Shown piece after piece: positions 7,117 to 11,901 of a stretch of 11,901 nucleotides of DNA. The notes under the pieces were generated by a model. The model was not told where the DNA came from. It saw nothing but the letters and a program-made list of their open reading frames with translations, and ran no database searches. Origin of the DNA: an uncultured Spirochaetaceae bacterium (GTDB lineage Bacteria; Spirochaetota; Spirochaetia; Sphaerochaetales; Sphaerochaetaceae). The stretch's first letter is position 1. Every line of letters starts with the position of its first letter. The translations under genes and the position numbers were made by a program. The DNA lies in contig CAMKAB010000011.1 in NCBI GenBank assembly GCA_946410375.1, forward strand, positions 1-11,901, read 5' to 3'.

Positions 7117-7970
7117 TACTTCACCTCCATCTTGAACAAATTGCAAGTCTCTTCGTGAGAAGATCTCTCAAAAGATCTGTACATACCGCCGCGCGCCATA
7201 GCCTCATCAAAATCAACTTCATAACCGTTAAAATCGGGACCGTCTACGCAAGCGAACTTCGTAACTCTCTTTCCGTCCTGATTGAGGGTTAATCTGCAAC
7301 CGCCGCACATACCCGTTCCGTCTATCATAATCGGGTTCATGGAAACCACCACAGGCGTTCCGAAAGGACGAGCCGTTTCCACAACGAACTTCATCATGAT
7401 AACCGGACCGATAGTGATGATGGTGTCAAACTTTTCGCCTGCTTCCAAAAGCTCCTTCAAAGGCTCCGTTACAACGCCCTTCCTGCCGTAAGAGCCATCA
7501 TCAGACATAATGATAAGCTTATCGGACGCCTCTCGGAACTCCTCTTCAAGGATGACAAGGTCCTTATTTCTGAAACCGATAATGCTTGTTACGTTCGCAC
7601 CCGCTTTGTGAAAGGCCTGAGCCAGCGGCATTGAGATAGCGCATCCTACTCCGCCTCCCACAATGCAAACCTTCTTGATTCCTTCCATTTCGGTAGGACG
7701 TCCGAGCGGACCTACGAAGTCCGCAATGCACTCGCCTTCCATCTTGTGCTTCAGCTTCTCGGTTGTTGTTCCCACAACCTGGAAAATAATCTTAACCGTG
7801 CCTTCGTCTGCATTGGTTCCCGCCACAGTGAGAGGGATTCTCTCACCGTCTGCATCAACGCGGAGAATGATAAACTGCCCCGGAAGCGCTTTTTTCGCAA
7901 CGAGCGGAGCCTCGATTTCCAACTGGATAACAGTCGGATTCAAAACTTTACGTCTTACAATTTTATACAT
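7116..7970 (-). CDS. nfnA: NfnA, small subunit of NADH-dependent ferredoxin:NADP+ oxidoreductase
   Basis: This is the NAD(H)-side subunit of Nfn, a ferredoxin-NADP+ reductase-type flavoprotein related to PyrK and SudB. In 284 residues it shows a beta-barrel FAD domain with RIPLTVAG (44-51), an NAD-binding domain with GGGVGCA (105-111), and a C-terminal [2Fe-2S] site: Asp217, Cys222, Cys225 and Cys241 in DGTGMCGGC and CVDGPDF. An Asp in place of the first Cys is the family pattern. Start choice: the ATG at 7968-7970 has GGAG 5 nt upstream, whereas a GTG two codons earlier overlaps that site. It shares one base with nfnB (TAATG), so translation is probably coupled. Expected complex: NfnA-NfnB heterodimer in the cytoplasm. 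Confidence 0.95.
   Translation of the reverse strand: MYKIVRRKVLNPTVIQLEIEAPLVAKKALPGQFIILRVDADGERIPLTVAGTNADEGTVKIIFQVVGTTTEKLKHKMEGECIADFVGPLGRPTEMEGIKKVCIVGGGVGCAISMPLAQAFHKAGANVTSIIGFRNKDLVILEEEFREASDKLIIMSDDGSYGRKGVVTEPLKELLEAGEKFDTIITIGPVIMMKFVVETARPFGTPVVVSMNPIMIDGTGMCGGCRLTLNQDGKRVTKFACVDGPDFNGYEVDFDEAMARGGMYRSFERSSHEETCNLFKMEVK
7121..7128 (-). promoter_or_regulatory. Ribosome-binding site of nfnB inside the end of nfnA
   Basis: GGAGGTGA, a near-perfect match to the 16S rRNA 3' end, stands 4 nt before the ATG at 7114-7116 (core GGAGG 7 nt). It lies within the last codons of nfnA and settles the nfnB start, excluding the upstream in-frame candidate at 7146. Confidence 0.85.
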
Positions 7971-8049
7971 TTTCACTCCAGCAAAAGAGGGACAGAAGCC
8001 CCTTTTTTTAATATTTTTTTAAATGAATATTTTTTTATCCTTATGACGT

Positions 8050-8078
8050 ATTATATTGAAAAACCGGGACAATATAAA
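8050..8078 (-). promoter_or_regulatory. Promoter of nfnAB
   Basis: On the minus strand TTTATA (8073-8078, weak -35) lies 17 bp from a perfect TATAAT (8050-8055). The predicted transcript starts near 8043, giving an A/T-rich leader of about 73 nt. No operator palindrome is evident. Confidence 0.55.
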
Positions 8079-8131
8079 GACTTTTGAACTTTTTTTGAAG
8101 TCTTTTTTTACAATCGCTTCAAGACTTTTTC

Positions 8132-8306
8132 AACCCCGTTTCCGCTCGCAATCCGTCCGCAGAAGGTTTTTAACCCGAACGTTCCCGGCAATTCCTCTGC
8201 CGAAGTTTTCTGCCCCGTTTCCGCTCGCAATCCGCCCGCAGAAGGTTTTTAACCCGAACGTTCCCGGCAATCCCTCTGCCGAAGTTTTCAACCCCGTTTC
8301 CGCTCG
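8132..8306. repeat. 79-bp tandem repeat, 2.2 copies, each with a small hairpin
   Basis: Copies are 8132-8210 and 8211-8289, differing at about four positions, followed by 17 bp of a third (8290-8306). Each full copy includes CGGCA and TGCCG around a 7-nt loop (8186-8202 and 8265-8281). The loop differs by one base and the stem is unchanged. The period is not a multiple of three, so coding is unlikely. The near-identity of the copies suggests recent duplication. Confidence 0.9.
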
Positions 8307-8371
8307 TCCCCCCCTGCCACGGGTTTTTACAAGCAAATTTTAAAGGAACGCCTGAGCATGCGCCGTCAGAA

Positions 8372-8417
8372 TTCCGCCCTTTTTTACGCTTTTTTATCCG
8401 TTTCCGCCCTTTTTTAC
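8372..8417. repeat. 16-bp direct doublet 30 bp apart
   Basis: TTCCGCCCTTTTTTAC occurs exactly at 8372-8387 and 8402-8417. The 14 bases between are also pyrimidine-rich with a T run. It lies between the 79-bp repeat and the lipoprotein promoter. No function is evident. Confidence 0.7.
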
Positions 8418-8496
8418 ATGTCCCCGGCGCACGGCTCACAAAACCCGCACATCCCTTTTACCCGTCCCGGCACGTCGCTCGCACATCGATTTAATA

Positions 8497-8525
8497 TTGA
8501 AAAAAAACGGCATGAAACATAAAAT
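8497..8525 (+). promoter_or_regulatory. Sigma70-type promoter of the M30-like lipoprotein gene
   Basis: TTGAAA (8497-8502), a 17-bp spacer and TAAAAT (8520-8525) face the lipoprotein gene. The expected leader is about 90 nt and ends with the RBS GGAG (8611-8614), 7 nt before the ATG. Confidence 0.7.
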
Positions 8526-8621
8526 AAATATTACAAAGAGTTGCCGGAAAGAAATCAAAACCGATTACCCGAAAGCAGCTTCGTGGCGAAAACCACTTGA
8601 AATCTCAAAAGGAGCGCACTC

Positions 8622-10742
8622 ATGAAAAAAAATCACACAAGCGGAATATGTCTCTTCCTGATTTTAACCGCATGCGTTTTTCTTTGCCTTTCCTCATGCG
8701 GAAACGCAGTGGACATCGCCGACCTTATCGCGGCAAAAGGCAGCATAAACGTATACACCTCAAACAATTCAAAAGATTTAACAGGGCTTGAAAAAACAGA
8801 GTTCGCCCTCGGATCTCAAGAAGTTACGGACGCGGATTTCAGACGTCTTGAAGAAGAATTCAAAGACGAGACAATACTCGGTCTTGAATTTATAAACGTG
8901 AAAAAAATCTCCGGCGTATTCAGAAAAGAAACCACCTCTCTTTCAGACCTTGTTTTTGATTCGGCTCTTGAATCCATCGGCGACGATTGTTTCAGAGTTC
9001 AGGAATACCTTACAAGAGTGGAATTCAAAGGAGAAAACGTGCCATCCGTTTCGGAAACCGCATTCCCCTCGAACTACAAAGAGAATGGCGAATTTTTCTA
9101 TCCGGCGGACAAAGAAAGCGAATACAAAAAAGTCCTGAAGCCTTTCTTAGCTCCGGAAGACACTTCCCTGTATATGAAAAGACTTAAAATCGGAGAAGAA
9201 AACATCCTGGACATCCCTGAAGGGAAAGACGTTTACACCCTTATTCTTAATATCCCGGAAACATTCGGCTCAGGAAAAGACATAAGCGTGAAAATCACTC
9301 CGTCCGCATCCGGAAGCCGCCCCGCTCAAGCGGGAAGAGCGATAAGCGCTGCGGGACTCATTCCTTTAGATGACAACGGGGATTTGGAAACGGACAAAAT
9401 AAAAACGGATCGCCCGAACGTGTTCCTGCTTTATAATCAAGAAATTGTCAACAAAAACCTCGTTTATTTGGGGGAAAACACCGAAAGCAATATTCTATAT
9501 TTTATTGAAGAAGGTGCTAAGGAAAGCATGGAAACTCCCCTTGTGTTCATCAATAAAGACGGACAGGAAGAGTCCTTTTCCTTGGATATAAAAAAATCAA
9601 TTCTGCCGAAGATAGATGCGGTGATGAATGAGAAAATTCTTCAGGCGGAAAGGGATTACTACGGACTCACCGGATATGATGCCGATGAGACGGGATACTT
9701 CCATGTTGTTTTCTATGATTTCGGAGAAGAAAAAACCAAATATTACGGCAAGCTTCAAGCAGGCGGCACAGTGGGCATGTATCTCTTCTTCCACATCAGA
9801 AACTATTCTCCGACAGAAAACGAGTTCACAAACGGCGCGGATATGTTCTTTGTGAACAGCAGGTATATAGAATACTGCACGAAAAATTTCTACGAATATG
9901 TACATACGGAGCATTCGTCTTCGGAAAAACTGATGGACGGAGACAAAGACATGATGAGCGAGGATTATTTCATTGACGCCGTCTGCAATGACATAATAGA
10001 AACATTCTTGCACGAGTATATGCATTACCTTATGGATGCGAATCTATATCTGAAAAACAAAGAAGATGAGGTCAACGACGGCGAATACATAATACTGAAG
10101 GGAGAAAAAACACCGCTTTTCTGGATGGAAGGAACGGCGGAAAGCACGGCGAACCTGTTTAAAAAAGATAAAACGACGAATTTGCACTCCGGATACATCT
10201 TTCGTTGGATACAGAATGCGAACACATTCGCGCCGTATATCGGAGAAGGCAAAGGAAACGGTTATACGGAAGACAGTTGCATAAGCTACGCAGTGGCTCC
10301 GATGTTCTTCATGTTTATTCGCGAGGTATACGGAGAAGAGGCCTTCAAAAAATGCTGCACCTATACAGACGCAAACAACAATCTGAACACAATAATACAG
10401 GACTGCACGGGAAAATCGTTCTCCGAACTATACAGAGAGTTCCTCATACGATTATTCGCTTCCGTCGCAGGAGACTCTTCTTACGGAACTCCCTTGAGTT
10501 TTCTTGATAACTGGAGCTTCACTACTGACAGTTTTTTCTCCCCGGAACACGCCTATGTCCCCGCTGTTGACGAAAATACGACGGAACTGTATTCGCAGGA
10601 CAAACACAACCTGCAATTCAAGAATGGAACGGTGGATATTGCGGACGGGTGCATCTCCCTCCTCAAATGGAGCGATAATCCAGCCTCATTAACCCTGACA
10701 TCGGATGAAGAAAATATTGAAGCGTACGTTTTGTATCTCTGA
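8622..10742 (+). CDS. Secreted lipoprotein: LRR_5 (BspA-type) patch plus M30-like metallopeptidase
   Basis: The 706-residue product starts with a lipoprotein signal: positive MKKNHTSG, a hydrophobic stretch and the lipobox LSSC (23-26), so the mature protein is lipidated on Cys26 and surface or periplasmic. Residues about 85-175 look like one or two leucine-rich repeats of the BspA/TpLRR kind (LESIGDDCF, LTRVEF, then a YPADKESEYKK end pattern). Residues about 330-640 resemble M30 (hyicolysin-like) zinc peptidases, with HEYMH (464-468) as the metal/catalytic motif and Glu503 or Glu507 in WMEGTAES as candidate third ligand. The Ser/Gly/Arg-rich SGSRPAQAGR near 230-240 may be a linker. The gene is monocistronic with its own promoter; GGAG lies 7 nt before ATG. 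The substrate is unknown. The peptidase assignment rests on the motif and its surroundings, with M30 the best fit. Confidence 0.75.
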   Translation: MKKNHTSGICLFLILTACVFLCLSSCGNAVDIADLIAAKGSINVYTSNNSKDLTGLEKTEFALGSQEVTDADFRRLEEEFKDETILGLEFINVKKISGVFRKETTSLSDLVFDSALESIGDDCFRVQEYLTRVEFKGENVPSVSETAFPSNYKENGEFFYPADKESEYKKVLKPFLAPEDTSLYMKRLKIGEENILDIPEGKDVYTLILNIPETFGSGKDISVKITPSASGSRPAQAGRAISAAGLIPLDDNGDLETDKIKTDRPNVFLLYNQEIVNKNLVYLGENTESNILYFIEEGAKESMETPLVFINKDGQEESFSLDIKKSILPKIDAVMNEKILQAERDYYGLTGYDADETGYFHVVFYDFGEEKTKYYGKLQAGGTVGMYLFFHIRNYSPTENEFTNGADMFFVNSRYIEYCTKNFYEYVHTEHSSSEKLMDGDKDMMSEDYFIDAVCNDIIETFLHEYMHYLMDANLYLKNKEDEVNDGEYIILKGEKTPLFWMEGTAESTANLFKKDKTTNLHSGYIFRWIQNANTFAPYIGEGKGNGYTEDSCISYAVAPMFFMFIREVYGEEAFKKCCTYTDANNNLNTIIQDCTGKSFSELYREFLIRLFASVAGDSSYGTPLSFLDNWSFTTDSFFSPEHAYVPAVDENTTELYSQDKHNLQFKNGTVDIADGCISLLKWSDNPASLTLTSDEENIEAYVLYL

Positions 10743-10771
10743 CATATCAGGACCATATCAGAACCGCATGT

Positions 10772-10795
10772 TCGGAAATGAAAGCCTCTTTCCGA
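10772..10795 (+). terminator. Hairpin downstream of the lipoprotein gene
   Basis: TCGGAAA (10772-10778) pairs perfectly with TTTCCGA (10789-10795) around a 10-nt loop, 29 bp after the stop codon. No T tract follows, so it may protect the 3' end or depend on Rho; intrinsic termination is uncertain. A short direct repeat CATATCAG (10743 and 10754) lies just before it. Confidence 0.35.
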
Positions 10796-10856
10796 GCGGA
10801 AGACCCGAATATGAAAGCGGAATGCGAAATAAGGAACTCCTTTCAATAAAAAAAAT

Positions 10857-10886
10857 TTGACATATCGCTTGTTTGTACCTTAAAAT
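10857..10886 (+). promoter_or_regulatory. Strong sigma70-type promoter of the EF-G-like gene
   Basis: A perfect TTGACA (10857-10862) is 18 bp from TAAAAT (10881-10886), followed by a T run. The transcript would start near 10893 and carry a leader of about 125 nt to the ATG. No long stem or terminator-like structure stands out in the leader. Confidence 0.75.
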
Positions 10887-11017
10887 TTTTTTGTTAATAA
10901 AAGTTTTGAAAATGGGCTTTTTGTGCAGGTACGCTTTGTAAACGCGCTTATTTCCGCAAGGTATTTACGAGGTTTATCGCGTATCGGCATTCGGGTTCCA
11001 TCAGATAAGGAGGCAAC

Positions 11018-11901
11018 ATGGGCACACCCATAAAGCAAATCAGGAATACAGCCATTTGTGGTCATAACGGAACAGGAAAAACAACTCTCTTAGAGCAGAT
11101 TTTGTTCTATGCAGACAAGATTCCCCGTGCGGAAACGGTTGAATCGGGAAAAACGACAAGCGACTACACGGAAGAAGAGACATCACGCAAGATTTCAATT
11201 CATTCGGCGCTTGCGTCCTTCACTTACAAGGATAAAACCCTCAATTTCATAGACACTCCGGGTACTTCCGACTTTGTAGGCGAAGTTACCTGCGGCTTCA
11301 GAAGTTCCGAAGCGGCGCTCATAGTTGTGGATGCGAAGAGCGGCGCCCAGATTGAGACCATCAAGCTTTGGAGAGATCTGAACAGAAGAAACAAGCCCAG
11401 AGCCGTGTTCATTAACAGTTTGGACAAGGATAATTCGCACTTTGACGCAACCTTTGAAAATCTGAAGGAAGAATTTGACAAGCCCTTTGTACCTGTCACA
11501 ATCCCTATCGGAAGCGGAGAGAACTTCAAGGGAATTGTGAATCTCATAGAAAACAAGGCGTATCTCTTCTCTCCGGGACAGAAAGAAAAAGAGGCTGAAA
11601 TTCCTGCAGAATTGAAAGACAAGGCTGAGGAATACAGATTGCAGCTGATTGAAGCGGCTGCCGAGGGAGCCGACGACCTTATGGAAAAGTATTTTGCGGA
11701 AAACTCCCTTGAACCGGATGAAATCAGACGCGGAATTTGCGAAGGAATGAAGGCGAACCGCGTGGTTCCGTTGCTTTGCGGAGCAGCTGCAAAAGGAAGC
11801 GGAATATGGAGCCTGATGAACTTCATTGCTAACAATTTCCCGTATCCTGACGGATGCTACGAAACAGTTATCAAAGAAGACGGAAGCGCAGAAAAGGTCG
11901 C
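11018..11901 (+). CDS. EF-G-like translational GTPase (EF-G2 type), 5' part
   Basis: The frame stays open to the window end, giving 294 residues of a protein expected to be near 680. It aligns with the G domain of elongation factor G paralogues (EF-G-like/EF-G2), which are common beside a main fusA and whose role is poorly defined. G1 is GHNGTGKT (15-22). The switch region reads SRKISIHSA, with Ser where EF-G has the G2 Thr. G3 is DTPGTSDF (79-86), lacking the catalytic His of DTPGH. G4 is NSLD (133-136), not NKxD. A G' type subdomain seems to follow from about 160. The start is set by AAGGAGG 4 nt before ATG. A strong promoter lies upstream. The departures suggest slow or altered GTPase activity; a main EF-G should be encoded elsewhere. 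The 3' half is not seen. Confidence 0.88.
   Translation, partial: MGTPIKQIRNTAICGHNGTGKTTLLEQILFYADKIPRAETVESGKTTSDYTEEETSRKISIHSALASFTYKDKTLNFIDTPGTSDFVGEVTCGFRSSEAALIVVDAKSGAQIETIKLWRDLNRRNKPRAVFINSLDKDNSHFDATFENLKEEFDKPFVPVTIPIGSGENFKGIVNLIENKAYLFSPGQKEKEAEIPAELKDKAEEYRLQLIEAAAEGADDLMEKYFAENSLEPDEIRRGICEGMKANRVVPLLCGAAAKGSGIWSLMNFIANNFPYPDGCYETVIKEDGSAEKV

Larger units (their letters stand above)
7971..8621. other. 651-bp divergent spacer between nfnA and the lipoprotein gene
   Basis: It contains the nfnAB promoter (8050-8078), a 79-bp tandem repeat (8132-8306), a 16-bp doublet (8372-8417) and the promoter of the rightward gene (8497-8525), each listed. The minus-strand frames seen at 8130-8439 arise from the repeat, change frame from copy to copy and lack ribosome-binding sites. 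A small GTGG/CCAC hairpin lies at 8585-8596, just upstream of the lipoprotein RBS. Confidence 0.65.

Noticed and set aside
8130..8439. Two overlapping minus-strand frames with repeated Gly/Arg-rich peptides
   Set aside because: They are products of the 79-bp repeat, whose period shifts frame between copies; no start signal supports them.
11224..11835. 203-residue minus-strand frame
   Set aside because: It is antisense to the EF-G-like gene, which has a clear start, promoter and domain match; the antisense peptide has shadow-like composition.

Overview
The window looks like chromosomal DNA of an anaerobic spirochaete related to Treponema. Three things point that way. The minus-strand order dprA - hslV - hslU is the arrangement that precedes the flagellar flgB operon in Borrelia. 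There is an FlhF with the spirochaete-type N-terminus. There is also a secreted lipoprotein that combines a BspA-type leucine-rich patch with an M30-like metallopeptidase. The assignment is inferred from protein likeness and gene order, with no database search. Base composition is moderate, and the spacers are rich in short A/T runs and imperfect repeats.

Left part (1-5209). A strong rightward terminator (82-127) marks the end of a gene lying mostly outside the window. Facing it are four leftward genes: dprA (DNA-uptake/recombination mediator), hslV and hslU (ATP-dependent protease) and an flhF-like gene. A good sigma70-type promoter just downstream of dprA probably drives hslVU. The hslV-hslU spacer holds four roughly 40-bp tandem units. 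The flhF-like product has an intact P-loop but altered G3 and G4 motifs and a long Gly/Ala/Asn/Ser-rich linker. It sits directly after hslU, where flgB would be expected.

Middle (5210-8078). A 497-bp spacer with a dispersed 25-bp repeat is followed by the leftward operon nfnA-nfnB, with one-base stop/start overlap, a clear promoter and a textbook terminator. It encodes both subunits of an Nfn-type electron-bifurcating ferredoxin:NADP+ oxidoreductase, fitting a fermentative anaerobe.

Right part (7971-11901). A 651-bp spacer with a 79-bp tandem repeat separates nfnA from a divergent, rightward 706-residue lipoprotein gene with its own promoter. After a 275-bp spacer with a perfect -35 box comes the 5' part of an EF-G-like GTPase that runs off the window. 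It has lost the EF-G catalytic His and the Lys of NKxD.

No tRNA, rRNA, CRISPR array, insertion sequence or phage gene is visible. The most interesting points are the isolated, altered FlhF at the usual flagellar-operon junction, the LRR/M30 lipoprotein, and three unrelated repeat families in three separate spacers.
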